Source: JAQBZY01 sp038117205 (GTDB lineage: Bacteria > Pseudomonadota > Alphaproteobacteria > Rhodospirillales > Casp-alpha2). From it: 64,000 bases of DNA. Numbering within the stretch: position 1 is the stretch's first letter; every line of letters begins with the position of its first letter. The notes beneath the pieces are model-generated. The model was not told the origin of the DNA, did no database searches, and was given only the letters and a program-made list of their open reading frames with translations. The stretch lies in the NCBI GenBank assembly GCA_038117205.1, contig JAYOFL010000003.1:29532-93531 (forward strand). Direction: 5' to 3'. The position numbers and the translations under genes are program-made. Of the stretch, positions 17,014 to 25,804 are shown in pieces.

Positions 17014-18122
17014 TGGCCCGTCTTGATCTTCGTCCAGACGCGGGTGCGCATTCGCTCGTGACCGGCCGACTTGGCCGGCATCACGAACAGCCGCTCGCGC
17101 ACTTCCTTCGGCGGATAGATCGCCGGATCGTCGAGGCGTTCCTTGTCGACGAACTTCTCGGCACCGGCGATGGCGTTGGCGTAGCCGACGGCGTTGGTGA
17201 TCGGACCGATCACGTCCGGCCGCAGCATGAAGTTGATGAAGGCGAGCGCATTCCCCGGGTGCGGCGCGTCCTTCGGAATGGCCATCACGTCGATGTTGGC
17301 CTGCGCCCCTTCCTTCGGCAGCACGATCTTGATGTCGACGCCCTTCTTGGCTTCCTTGGCGCGGTCACGGGCCTGCACCAGATCGCCGCCGTATCCCTGC
17401 GCGACACAAAGATCGCCGTTGGCGAGATCGTTGATGTAGGTCGAGGAGTGGATGTACTTGAGGTGCGGCCGGATGCCTTCCAGCAGCTTCTGGACCTTGT
17501 CCACGTCTTCTTTCTTCTCGCTGGCGATGTCGATGCCGAGATAGGCGGACGCCGCGGCGAACGCTTCGACAGGATCGTCCAGGATGGAAATGCCGCAGGG
17601 CGCCAGCTTCGCCGCCCATTTCGGATCGAAGATCAGCGCCCAGCTTCCGACCGGCGCGCCCGGCGCCATTGCCTTTATCTTGGCCGCGTTGTAGCCGAAA
17701 CCGGTGCCGGCCGACATGTAGGGAACCGCGAACTTGTTGCTCGGATCGGCCGCGGCGATGGCCTTCAACGTGGATTTTTCGATGTTCTTGTAATTCGGCA
17801 GCTTCTTCCGATCGAGCGGCATGTAGACGCCGGCCTTCACCTGACGGGCGAGGAACGGCATGGTCGTCGGGAACACCACGTCATAGCCGGACTTGCCGGC
17901 CATCAGCTTGGCTTCGAGGATTTCGTTGGAATCGTAGACGTCGTAATTGACCTTGATGCCGGTTTCCTTGGTGAAGCGCGCCAGCGTGTCCTCGGCGATG
18001 TAGTCGGACCAGTTGAAGACGTTCAGCACCTTTTCTTCCGCGGCGGCGGCCGTCTGCGCGGCGGCCATCCCGAACCCGACGAGCGCGGCGGCGAGCAATC
18101 GAAGGCGAAGACGAGATTTCAT
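17010..18122 (-). CDS. potF: Periplasmic polyamine-binding protein, PotF/PotD-like
   Basis: A 370-residue receptor with a signal peptide (about 1-27, ending AAAAEEK) and the family opening VLNVFNWSDYIAEDTLARF. Further PotF-like blocks are YDVVFPTTMPFLARQ, AVPYMSAGTGFGYN and GYGGDLVQARDRA, the last two lining the polyamine site in known structures; the overall match is nearer PotF (putrescine) than PotD. AGGGGAT lies upstream of ATG 18122. It heads the potFGHI operon; its promoter should fall in 18123-18297, which otherwise shows no gene. Confidence 0.92.
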   Translation of the reverse strand: MKSRLRLRLLAAALVGFGMAAAQTAAAAEEKVLNVFNWSDYIAEDTLARFTKETGIKVNYDVYDSNEILEAKLMAGKSGYDVVFPTTMPFLARQVKAGVYMPLDRKKLPNYKNIEKSTLKAIAAADPSNKFAVPYMSAGTGFGYNAAKIKAMAPGAPVGSWALIFDPKWAAKLAPCGISILDDPVEAFAAASAYLGIDIASEKKEDVDKVQKLLEGIRPHLKYIHSSTYINDLANGDLCVAQGYGGDLVQARDRAKEAKKGVDIKIVLPKEGAQANIDVMAIPKDAPHPGNALAFINFMLRPDVIGPITNAVGYANAIAGAEKFVDKERLDDPAIYPPKEVRERLFVMPAKSAGHERMRTRVWTKIKTGQ

Positions 18123-18297
18123 GAAAGCAATCCCCTATCCCACCGGCGGACCGGAACGGCTGGCCGGTCGCGCGGCCTCGTTGAAACGTCCCGCGCTGGG
18201 CGGGTTTGGGGCAGAATAGGCGATTTGATTTTCCGCCGATAGGGTGATGTTGGGGATTTCCCGCGCCAGGGTGATACCCTTGCGCCGCCGCCGCTGC

Positions 18298-20226
18298 CTA
18301 CTTGTCGGAGAAGTACGAAACGCCGTCCCAATCGTCCGGCGGCGGATGCGCGATGTATCTGTTGCATCGCTCCGCCAGCATGAGCGCGGCGTGATCGGCG
18401 GGATTTTCCATCAGCACCTCCTCGACGAGGCCGAGCGCATCCTCGAATTCGCGGGCGAGACAGGCCTTCAGGGCGACTTCGTAGGCATTGATCGCCTCGA
18501 TCGTCGCCGGCGGCACGGCAAACGGCGAGCCGGCGTCGCGCATGCCGACGAGCTCGTGGATCGCCACGCTCTTGGTGGTGCCGGCGGCCTCGACCACGTC
18601 GATCTGGCGGAACACGAACCCGGGCGACGCCTGTTTCCGGATTGCGTCGCTGACCAGGAGCTGCGTGCCGTAGTACTTGTTCAACCCTTCGATCCGGGAT
18701 GCCAGGTTGACGTTCGGTCCGAGCGCCGTAAACTGCATGCGCTCGGCGGAACCGACGTTGCCGACCAGGGCATCGCCGACATGCAGACCGAAACGGGTCC
18801 GGAGCGGATGCTCCCCCTGGGCCTCGAACGCGCGGTTGAGGTCCTCCGACGCCCGTAAGGCGGCGAGCGCGGCGCGGCACGCGTTGTCCACGTAGTTCGG
18901 ATCCGGGCTCGGCGCGTTCCAGAGCGCCATGATCGCGTCGCCGATAAACTTGTCGACGACGCCGTTGTGGGACTGGATCGTCGATGTCATGACGTCGAAG
19001 TACCGTGACGTCTGGCTGAGCACGGCTTCCGGCGTCATGTCCTCGGTCAGCGTCGTGAAGCTCTCGACATCGGTGAACAGGACCGCGACGTCCTGGCGCG
19101 TCCCACCGATTTCCGCGCCGATGCCGCTTTCGACGAGGCGCCTGACGAGGTCCTTCGGCACGTACTTGAGGAAGGTCGAGAGCGCGGCGCGCATGCCTTC
19201 CATTGCCGTTTCCAGGCTCTTGATCTCGGTGAAGGGCGAGCGGACGGAAACCCGCTCGGAAAGCTCAAGCTCGCGAATGCGGTCGGCCTGATCCCGAACC
19301 GCGCGAACCGGCGCTGCGATCCAATTCGACAGGACGAGAACGACGACAATCGGCACCAGCATGATGAGCCCCGTGTAGATCATCGAGTTCTTCATGCTCT
19401 TCCGGATCGGTCCGCTGAAGTCGCTCAACGCGGCGACGACGACGACTTTCCAGCTTTGCGCGCCCAACCCCTGCATCGACGTGACGACGGCCAGGTATTC
19501 CTCCGGACCGATCCGAAATCGCACCGACGGCCTTCCCCTCTCCGCCGCCAGCCGCATGGCGGTCTTGACCCGGGTGTCTTCAAGATCGTCGACCTTGTTA
19601 ACGACGAGCGCCCCATCGACGGGCCGGAACAATGCGCGCGAATCCGGATAGGCGATAAGCTGGCCGTCGCTTTGCACGATCGCGATCAGGCCGTGTTCCC
19701 CGGGCGCGTTCAATCTCGTGAATTCGGTCAGATGATTGAGCGGGATATCCACGCCGGCGACGGCGCCTTCGACGTTTCGCATCGGCGCGGATATGGTGAT
19801 CCCCGGCTTGCGCAGGCTGGAGAAGATGTAGACGTCCGAATACGACGCGCTCAACCATTCTTGCGCCGCTTTGTACCAGGACCGGGAGCGCGGATCGTAG
19901 GTGGACCGAGTTGTACCGGCGTTTTCCTCAGCCTCGATTTCGGCACCCTTCACGTCGAAATACTGCCACGTTTGCGGCCTGGCGCCCTCTTGCAGCAAAT
20001 CCTCCGCCACGCGCGTCGCCTCCACGGCGTCGTCAGGCACCGCGTCCGAGGCCCGCCGGTCCCCTTGGCTGTCGACATAACTCAACGCCTGGACAAACCC
20101 GCCGTCACGAAAGCCGATGAAGGCGCTGTAGATGTCCTTGTCGCGATCCAGCGCCGCCCGCAGAAAGGTGAAAAGTTCTCCCGGCCAGCGCCAGTCCACC
20201 AGCATCGCCGGAAGCAACGCGATCAT
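18298..20226 (-). CDS. Class III adenylate/guanylate cyclase with Cache sensor and HAMP (after an in-frame stop)
   Basis: The 642-residue main frame encodes a periplasmic dCache-like sensor (about 1-290), a transmembrane helix (MIYTGLIMLVPIVVVLVLSN), a HAMP linker, and a class III cyclase domain: LFTDVESF with the first metal Asp, VDKFIGDAIMALW with the second Asp and the adenine-reading Lys, and ALGPNVNLASRIE. It probably makes cAMP in response to an external ligand. Frame and coding continue upstream through a single TAA (20227-20229) into a 66-codon N-terminal piece carrying the first transmembrane helix. ATG 20226 directly follows that TAA, so reinitiation is possible but would leave the sensor without its membrane anchor. 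Confidence 0.8.
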   Translation of the reverse strand: MIALLPAMLVDWRWPGELFTFLRAALDRDKDIYSAFIGFRDGGFVQALSYVDSQGDRRASDAVPDDAVEATRVAEDLLQEGARPQTWQYFDVKGAEIEAEENAGTTRSTYDPRSRSWYKAAQEWLSASYSDVYIFSSLRKPGITISAPMRNVEGAVAGVDIPLNHLTEFTRLNAPGEHGLIAIVQSDGQLIAYPDSRALFRPVDGALVVNKVDDLEDTRVKTAMRLAAERGRPSVRFRIGPEEYLAVVTSMQGLGAQSWKVVVVAALSDFSGPIRKSMKNSMIYTGLIMLVPIVVVLVLSNWIAAPVRAVRDQADRIRELELSERVSVRSPFTEIKSLETAMEGMRAALSTFLKYVPKDLVRRLVESGIGAEIGGTRQDVAVLFTDVESFTTLTEDMTPEAVLSQTSRYFDVMTSTIQSHNGVVDKFIGDAIMALWNAPSPDPNYVDNACRAALAALRASEDLNRAFEAQGEHPLRTRFGLHVGDALVGNVGSAERMQFTALGPNVNLASRIEGLNKYYGTQLLVSDAIRKQASPGFVFRQIDVVEAAGTTKSVAIHELVGMRDAGSPFAVPPATIEAINAYEVALKACLAREFEDALGLVEEVLMENPADHAALMLAERCNRYIAHPPPDDWDGVSYFSDK

Positions 20227-20427
20227 TTACGCGATTTTTTGGGCTGAGCCGAGGTCCTTGGCGATGCGCTCGACGGTCGTGTCGGCCGTGCGTTTGATCA
20301 AGTCCTCGGCCGTCACACGCATGGCTTCATTGCTGCCGGTCACGTTCAGGACGGAGAGCGTCGTCACCGCCGTGATCGTCAGCAGCAGGAATGCCGCGAG
20401 TATCGTTACCCGAATGGAGACCCGCAT
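20227..20427 (-). pseudogene. N-terminal membrane-anchor piece of the interrupted cyclase
   Basis: Sixty-six codons starting at ATG 20427 (TGAGGCGG upstream) encode RVTILAAFLLLTITAVTTLS, a clear first transmembrane helix, and the start of the periplasmic stalk (DLIKRTADTTVERIAKDLGS). The frame ends in TAA and continues in the same frame with ATG of the cyclase body, so removing one codon-level change would yield a continuous 709-residue sensor cyclase with the usual two-helix topology. A true nonsense mutation, a sequencing error or a programmed readthrough/reinitiation site are all possible. Confidence 0.7.
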
Positions 20428-20559
20428 TCGACCGCCTCAGCCCTTTCGGCCCATGCGTCGAATTCTACCTTAAGCGAGCGTCATCAATTACTAATTTCGC
20501 GCAAATTCAAATATTTTGTGCCTAATTTCAACTTTTTGGCGGCGCCGTTAGATTGCCGG

Positions 20560-21468
20560 TCACGGCCGCCCAACGAGCCGCGACGCAGCCACGGCCATCT
20601 TCGGATTGCTGTGCGCGACACCGTCGACGAATTCCATCCGCCAGCCGAACGGCACACCGAGCGCCGCCGCCCGCGCCTTGCCGGCGGCGAAGAAGTTCCG
20701 GCCGCGCTCGAACCGATGCGCGCCCTGCGCCATCGCTTCCGGCGTTTTCGGGAGCGCCCGGTGATTGGGATCGTTGTCGGCGGTGCCGAGCAGCACCACC
20801 ATGCCCCTGGCGAGGCCCGCCGCCACGTACGCCGGCGTCAGGCGGCGGTCCTTCAGTCCCGCCGGATAGGGCAGATCGGGATCGGGAAACGTGTACCATC
20901 CGGCATTGGCGGCGACGGCGATCCGGATCCGCGCATCCGGCAGAAACCAGTTCATCCGGTGCACGAATTGCGATCCGGCGGAATGGCCGTAGATGTCGTA
21001 ACGTTCGGCCGCGAAGCCGTTGGCGGCGGTGACGAAATCGAAAACGGTCTCGACGGCGGCGAAGCTCCATTCTTCCGGCAGCACCTCGGCGCCGCCCTGG
21101 CTCAGGACGTTGCCCTGGTTGAAGTGGATACTTTTCGGAAAGTTTCCCCGGTTGAACTCGGGCGCGACGACGATGAAGCGGCCGGCCTCCGCATGCTCGA
21201 TCCAACTGTCGCGATAGCCATCGGCGTTTCGGCCGAGGCCGTGAACGACGAAGACGATCGGCGCGTCGGCGCCGAGGCCGGCCGGACGATAATAGTAGAC
21301 TTTGATGTCCCAATGCCGCTGCTCACCGCCGAACCGCGCCTCGAAGACGCCGGCGCCGTCCGCCAACCTGGCGTCGGCCGCGGCCGCATTTCGAAACGGA
21401 AGAACACTCGCGGCGGCGAGACCGCCGAGACAAACGCAGGACCGAAGAACGCCCCGCCGGGAAAGCAT
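20560..21468 (-). CDS. Exported alpha/beta hydrolase (esterase/depolymerase-like)
   Basis: A 302-residue hydrolase with a probable Tat signal: SRRGVLRS at residues 3-10, then a hydrophobic stretch ending NAAAADA. The alpha/beta hydrolase features are VVHGLGRNADGY (oxyanion region), nucleophile Ser163 in YGHSAGSQ and a C-terminal His in DGVAHSNPK. It resembles secreted polyhydroxybutyrate-depolymerase/feruloyl-esterase-like enzymes in layout. The substrate is unknown. It stands alone, minus strand; 20428-20559 upstream of the cyclase and downstream of this gene is unusually AT-rich but shows no clear terminator. Confidence 0.82.
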   Translation of the reverse strand: MLSRRGVLRSCVCLGGLAAASVLPFRNAAAADARLADGAGVFEARFGGEQRHWDIKVYYYRPAGLGADAPIVFVVHGLGRNADGYRDSWIEHAEAGRFIVVAPEFNRGNFPKSIHFNQGNVLSQGGAEVLPEEWSFAAVETVFDFVTAANGFAAERYDIYGHSAGSQFVHRMNWFLPDARIRIAVAANAGWYTFPDPDLPYPAGLKDRRLTPAYVAAGLARGMVVLLGTADNDPNHRALPKTPEAMAQGAHRFERGRNFFAAGKARAAALGVPFGWRMEFVDGVAHSNPKMAVAASRLVGRP

Positions 21469-21500
21469 GACCTGTCACCCCGCCGCCGACATCGGGCGGC

Positions 21501-22295
21501 TCAGCCGATCTTGATCAACAACCCACCGTCCACCGGCAGCAACACGCCGGTGATGTAGTTCGCCTCGTCGGAAGCCAGAAACAGCGCCGCGTTGGCGACG
21601 TCCCAGGCGGTGCCCATGCGGCTTTCCAGCGGCACCTGCTTGCTGCGCGCTTCACGCACGACGTCGCGGTCGACGCCCTGCTCGCGGGCGCGCCGCTCGA
21701 TCGCCATCGGCGTGTCCATGAGACCCGGCAGGATGGCGTTGGCGCGGATGCCGTAAGCGGCGTTTTCCCACGCCAGATGCTGCGTGAAGGTGTTGATCGC
21801 GCCCTTCGACGTCTTGTAGGTCACGGTCTGGCGCGCCGCCACGGACGACGTGGACGAGATATTGATGATGGCGCCCTTCTTGCGCTCGCGCATTACCGGC
21901 ACCGTGTGCTTGCACATCAGGAACATGGACTTGAGGTTGAGCGTCATCAGCTCGTCCCACACGGCGGCGTCCATGTCGACGGTCGGCCGGTCGCCCTGGG
22001 AACGGCCGACGTTGTTGTGCAGCACGTCGATGCGGCCGAATTTCTCGACGCACTTGGCGACGAGTTCCTTGCAGGAGTCCTCGCTGGTCACGTCGGCAAG
22101 CATCGGATGTGCCTTGCCGCCTTCCCTGGCGATGGCGTCGACGGTATCGGCGGCGCGTTCCTTTTCGCGGTCGACGACGACGACGGTGGCCCCCTCCTGC
22201 GCGAAGCGGAGCGCGGTCGCCTTGCCGTTGCCGAGCGTCTCGCCCGGCTGCTGTCCGCCGCCGACGATGACGGCGATCTTGTGCTCTAAGCGCAT
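21501..22295 (-). CDS. SDR family oxidoreductase
   Basis: A 264-residue short-chain dehydrogenase with catalytic Ser147, Tyr160 and Lys164 and the tail ANYITGVLLPVDGG. Its nucleotide loop is unusual: GGGQQPGETLGNG replaces the common TGxxxGIG, an expanded loop seen in a subset of SDRs. The NNAG motif reads NNVG. It is the last gene of the minus-strand run coxG, flavodoxin-like, aminotransferase, SDR; only 5 bases separate it from the aminotransferase stop. The substrate is unknown; a 2-hydroxy or 3-hydroxy acid is reasonable from context. Confidence 0.88.
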   Translation of the reverse strand: MRLEHKIAVIVGGGQQPGETLGNGKATALRFAQEGATVVVVDREKERAADTVDAIAREGGKAHPMLADVTSEDSCKELVAKCVEKFGRIDVLHNNVGRSQGDRPTVDMDAAVWDELMTLNLKSMFLMCKHTVPVMRERKKGAIINISSTSSVAARQTVTYKTSKGAINTFTQHLAWENAAYGIRANAILPGLMDTPMAIERRAREQGVDRDVVREARSKQVPLESRMGTAWDVANAALFLASDEANYITGVLLPVDGGLLIKIG

Positions 22296-22300
22296 CGGCG

Positions 22301-23149
22301 TCAGCCCGCCTTGGCCATTTCGATGTAGAGCTTGCGGAGTGCGGACGCCACCGGGCCCGGTACGCCGTTGCCGAGGATGTGGCCGTCGATCTTGACGATC
22401 GGCATGACGAAGGCGGACGCGCTGGTCGAGAACGCCTCGCGGGCCTCATAGGCCTCCTCGATGGTGAAGGGCCGCTCCTCGATCTCGATGTTCTCGCGCT
22501 TGGCGAGTTCCATCACCGCCTTGCGGGTAATGCCGTGCAGGATTTCCGTGCCGAGATGGCGGGTGATGATCTTGCCGTCGTGCGTCACGATGAAGGCGTT
22601 GTTGGACGTCCCCTCGGTCACGAAGCCGTCCTCGACGAACCAGGCGTCGCCGACGCCGGCATCCAGCGCCGCCTGTTTGGCGAGCGAGGCCGGCAACAGG
22701 CCGACGGTCTTGATGTCGCGGCGCTGCCAGCGGATTTCCGGCGTCGACTGAACGGCGATGCCCTTATCCGCGACCGGGTTCTGCGCCAGGTTCTTCTTTT
22801 GCGTGAACATGATCAGGGACGGCTTGGCGTCCTTCGGGAACGCGAAGTCGCGGTCGGCGGCGCCGCGCGTCACCTGCATGTAGACCAGTCCCTCGGTGAT
22901 GTCGTTCCGCTTCACCAGTTCCTTCTCGATCGCCTCGATCTCGGCGTTCGCGCACGGCGGTGTCATCTTCAATTCCTTGAGGGACCGCGCCAGGCGCTTC
23001 AGGTGCGCGTCGTTGTCGACGAGCTTGCCGCCGATCACGGCGGACACCTCGTAAACGCCGTCGGCGAACAGAAATCCGCGGTCGAAGATGGAAATCTTCG
23101 CTTCTTCCTCGGGGACGTACTCCCCGTTGACGTAGACGATCCGGCTCAT
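22301..23149 (-). CDS. dat: D-amino-acid transaminase (class IV PLP aminotransferase)
   Basis: A 282-residue fold-type IV enzyme. The D-amino-acid aminotransferase hallmark is the N-terminal VNGEYVPEEEAKISIFDRGF and Lys147 in WQRRDIKTVGLL as the Schiff-base lysine; EGTSNNAFIV lies in the PLP phosphate region. It would interconvert D-amino acids and 2-keto acids. Branched-chain aminotransferases share the fold but are longer (about 300) with a different start. With a D-aminoacylase gene at 55.5 kb this suggests use of D-amino acids, though the two are far apart. Confidence 0.88.
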   Translation of the reverse strand: MSRIVYVNGEYVPEEEAKISIFDRGFLFADGVYEVSAVIGGKLVDNDAHLKRLARSLKELKMTPPCANAEIEAIEKELVKRNDITEGLVYMQVTRGAADRDFAFPKDAKPSLIMFTQKKNLAQNPVADKGIAVQSTPEIRWQRRDIKTVGLLPASLAKQAALDAGVGDAWFVEDGFVTEGTSNNAFIVTHDGKIITRHLGTEILHGITRKAVMELAKRENIEIEERPFTIEEAYEAREAFSTSASAFVMPIVKIDGHILGNGVPGPVASALRKLYIEMAKAG

Positions 23150-23215
23150 GCTTTCCTCCGAGGCTGGGCCCGCGTATTTGAGCCCCCGACACCGGGGCGA
23201 TCAAACGCTATTTTA

Positions 23216-23698
23216 TCAAAAAACGCCCGATTCCAGCCCCGCCGCCACCAGCATGCCGAGTTCGCGGCACTCGTCGGCGAATTCGTCCCGCCAGTCGCCC
23301 TTGCAGATCAGCGGCTCGCGGACGGCCCGCCAGCGGAGCCCGTTGCCGGCGATGCTCTCGACGGCGCGCCGCGTGCCGGTGCCGTCGAGACCGGCGCGGA
23401 TGTAGAGCGCATAGGGCAGGCCCTGCTTCTTCTCGATGACGGCGTAGTACGTGCGGTCGAAGAAGTCCTTCAAGGCGCCGGACATGTAGCCGAGATTTTC
23501 CGTGGTGCCGAGGATCACCGCGTCGGCGGCCAGCACGTCGTCGGGACCGGCATCCAAGGGCGCCAGCACCCGGACGTCGATGCCGTAGATTTCCGGCGCG
23601 CGCGCCCCCTCGGCGACGGCGTCACGGAGGCGTAGCGTGTTCGGCGACGGCGCGTGTGCGACGATCAGAAGCCGCTTCGTCGCCCGTTCCGCCGCCAT
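23216..23698 (-). CDS. Flavodoxin-like / NAD(P)H oxidoreductase family protein
   Basis: A 160-residue flavodoxin fold protein. The FMN phosphate loop is VAHAPSPNTLRLRDAV near residues 13-28, and the isoalloxazine-side loop TTENLGYMSGALKDFFDRTY is typical of the flavodoxin_2/NADPH-dependent FMN reductase group. It likely carries electrons or reduces small acceptors. It lies 18 bases downstream of coxG and 66 bases upstream of dat on the same strand, so shared transcription is plausible. The function in the operon is unknown. Confidence 0.82.
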   Translation of the reverse strand: MAAERATKRLLIVAHAPSPNTLRLRDAVAEGARAPEIYGIDVRVLAPLDAGPDDVLAADAVILGTTENLGYMSGALKDFFDRTYYAVIEKKQGLPYALYIRAGLDGTGTRRAVESIAGNGLRWRAVREPLICKGDWRDEFADECRELGMLVAAGLESGVF

Positions 23699-23716
23699 GC
23701 CGGGACCGGCCCGATA

Positions 23717-24313
23717 TCAGCGGCTGACGAGATAGGCGATGGCGCCGAGAATTGCCGCGCCGGCCACCCACCAGATCACGTTGGAGCCGCCGGCCTTCAT
23801 GGCGCCGGGCGCGGGTTGAGCACTAGGCTCTTCCGCCGTGTCGGAGGCTTGCGGTTCCGCCGGGGCGTCCTGTCCGCCTTGCACGGCGCGCTCGAAGTTC
23901 TCGAAGAATTCCTTGGCGAGCTTCTGCGACGTTCCCTCGATCAGACGGCCGCCGAGTTGCGCCAACTTGCCGCCGACGTCGGCATCGACCTCGTACTTGA
24001 GGATCGTCGCCTGCCCGTCCTCGACCAGCGTCACCGTTGCGCCGCCCTTGGCGAACCCGGCCGCGCCGCCTTTTCCTTCGCCGGAGATGCGATAGCTTTC
24101 CGGCGGATTGAGGTCGCTCAGCGTCACCGCGCCCTTGAACTTCGCCTTCACGGGGCCGACCTTTGCCTGCACGACGGCGCTCAACTCGGTCTCGGAATCC
24201 TTCGTCAATTCCTCGCAACCGGGGATCGACGCCTTCAACACCTCGACATCGTTGAGCGCGGCCCACACCCGGTCGCGGGGGGCGTCGATGCGGATTTCGT
24301 CGGCGAGTTTCAT
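23717..24313 (-). CDS. coxG: CoxG-like SRPBCC membrane protein
   Basis: A 198-residue protein with an SRPBCC (START-like) domain at about 1-150, marked by APRDRVWAALNDVEVLKASI and PGCEEL, a Pro/Ala/Glu-rich linker, and a C-terminal transmembrane helix (NVIWWVAGAAILGAIAYLV). CoxG proteins anchor molybdenum hydroxylases of the CO-dehydrogenase family to the membrane or assist quinone electron transfer. It is divergent from the coxS-type gene across 202 bases, so it is probably co-regulated with that operon. Confidence 0.88.
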   Translation of the reverse strand: MKLADEIRIDAPRDRVWAALNDVEVLKASIPGCEELTKDSETELSAVVQAKVGPVKAKFKGAVTLSDLNPPESYRISGEGKGGAAGFAKGGATVTLVEDGQATILKYEVDADVGGKLAQLGGRLIEGTSQKLAKEFFENFERAVQGGQDAPAEPQASDTAEEPSAQPAPGAMKAGGSNVIWWVAGAAILGAIAYLVSR

Positions 24314-24350
24314 GGTGCTTTTTCCTGCTTTCCAATTCCCGGTGAGGCGT

Positions 24351-24387
24351 TATGGTTCTTGGCAAGATACGAGTTTGTAACCATATC
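24351..24387. promoter_or_regulatory. Candidate promoter/operator between coxG and the hydroxylase operon
   Basis: A -35-like TTGGCA at 24359-24364 is 17 bases from a weak -10-like CATATC at 24382-24387 on the plus strand. The same stretch is bounded by inverted arms TATGGTT (24351-24357) and AACCATA (24379-24385). Divergent control of coxG and the operon is plausible; evidence is sequence likeness only. Confidence 0.3.
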
Positions 24388-24515
24388 CGATGTAGTGCAT
24401 GACGACGGCAAACTCCAGCCCCGGCAAGGGGGCCGTATGTCGTTTTCGTGCGCGCGCATGGGGAAATTCCTGCCGGCGCCTCGCGCCAACAGACGAAATT
24501 CGAGGGGAGACAATC

Positions 24516-24983
24516 ATGCCTGCCATCAAGGTTCGCGTGAACGGCCGTGAAACGGCCGCCGATGTCGACGAACGAACGCTGCTCGCCACGTTCATCCGCG
24601 AGCAACTCGAAATGACCGGAACGCACGTCGGCTGCGACACCAGCCAATGCGGTTCCTGCGTCGTCGAGGTCGACGGCAAGACGGTGAAGAGCTGCACCAT
24701 GTTCGCCTGGCAGGCGGACGGCGCCGACATCACCACCATCGAGGGACTGGCCGACGGCGACACGCTGCATCCGATGCAGCAGGCGTTCCGCGACCATCAC
24801 GGTCTGCAGTGCGGTTTCTGCACACCCGGCATGGTGATGACGGCGGTCGCCATCGCCAAGCAGAACCCCGACCCGAGCGTCGAGGAAATCCGCGCCGCGC
24901 TGGAAGGCAACATCTGCCGCTGCACCGGCTACCAGTTCATCGTCGAGGCCGTCCAGGCCGGCGCCAAAGCGATGCGGGGGTAA
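24516..24983 (+). CDS. coxS: Molybdenum hydroxylase small subunit, two [2Fe-2S] (CoxS-like)
   Basis: A 155-residue iron-sulfur subunit of the xanthine-oxidase/CO-dehydrogenase family. The plant-type ferredoxin cluster uses Cys40, 45, 48 and 60; the second, helical cluster uses Cys99 and Cys102 (QCGFCTPG) with Cys134 and Cys136 (CRCTG). It passes electrons from the molybdenum centre to FAD. ATG 24516 is set by GAGGGGAG at 24502-24509; the longer frame upstream is not supported. Four bases separate it from the FAD subunit gene. Confidence 0.93.
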   Translation: MPAIKVRVNGRETAADVDERTLLATFIREQLEMTGTHVGCDTSQCGSCVVEVDGKTVKSCTMFAWQADGADITTIEGLADGDTLHPMQQAFRDHHGLQCGFCTPGMVMTAVAIAKQNPDPSVEEIRAALEGNICRCTGYQFIVEAVQAGAKAMRG

Positions 24984-24987
24984 CGCC

Positions 24988-25785
24988 ATGTACGCATTCG
25001 AAGTTCAGAAACCCGCCGATCTCGACACCGCGAAGCGCGACTTCGAGAGCGCCGACGACGGCCAGTACCTGGCCGGCGGCCAGACCCTGATCCCGGTGCT
25101 CAAGCAGCGCCTCGCCATGCCCTCCACCCTGATCCCGCTCGACGGCATCGCCGACATCGCCGGAATTTCCGTCGAGGGCGACAGCATCACGGTCGGCGCC
25201 ATGACCCGGCACGCCGCCGTCGCCGCCGACAAGGACATCGCCAAGGCGATCCCGGCTCTCTCCAAGCTGGCCGGCGGCATCGGCGATCCGCACGTGCGCA
25301 ACCGCGGCACCATCGGCGGCTCGCTCGCCAACAACGACCCGGCGGCGGACTATCCGGCCGCCGTGCTGGGGCTCGGCGCCACGGTCGTCACCGACCGGCG
25401 CGAGATCGAGGCCGACAATTTCTTCAAGGGCATGTTCGAAACGGCGTTGCAGCCGGGCGAAATCATCACCGCCGTCCGCTTTCCAATCCCGGAATGCGCC
25501 GGTTACGTCAAGCTCCCGAACCCGGCGACCCGCTATGCGCTGGTCGGCGTCATGGTCAGCCGCTCGGGTTCCAAGGTCCGCGTCGCCGTCACCGGCGCCG
25601 CGCCCTCGGTCTTCCGCGCCACCGACATGGAAGCGGCGCTGACGATGAATTTCAGCCCGGACGCCATCTCCGGCACCGAAGTGCCGGCGGACGGCCTCAA
25701 TAGCGATATGCATGCGAGCCGCGACTACCGCGCGCACCTGGTGGGCGTTCTCGCCCGCCGTGCGGTCGCCGAAGCGCTGGCCTGA
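24988..25785 (+). CDS. coxM: Molybdenum hydroxylase FAD-binding subunit (CoxM-like)
   Basis: A 265-residue flavin subunit. The FAD-binding blocks are YLAGGQTLIPVLKQRL near 27-42 and RNRGTIGGSLANNDPAADYP near 104-123, both standard for CoxM/XdhB-type subunits; the C-terminal CO_deh_flav_C region follows. It delivers electrons from the Fe-S subunit to the acceptor. The length is slightly under the typical 280-290. It lies between the small and large subunit genes. Confidence 0.93.
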   Translation: MYAFEVQKPADLDTAKRDFESADDGQYLAGGQTLIPVLKQRLAMPSTLIPLDGIADIAGISVEGDSITVGAMTRHAAVAADKDIAKAIPALSKLAGGIGDPHVRNRGTIGGSLANNDPAADYPAAVLGLGATVVTDRREIEADNFFKGMFETALQPGEIITAVRFPIPECAGYVKLPNPATRYALVGVMVSRSGSKVRVAVTGAAPSVFRATDMEAALTMNFSPDAISGTEVPADGLNSDMHASRDYRAHLVGVLARRAVAEALA

Positions 25786-25804
25786 GCACGGGGAGACAAG
25801 ACCC

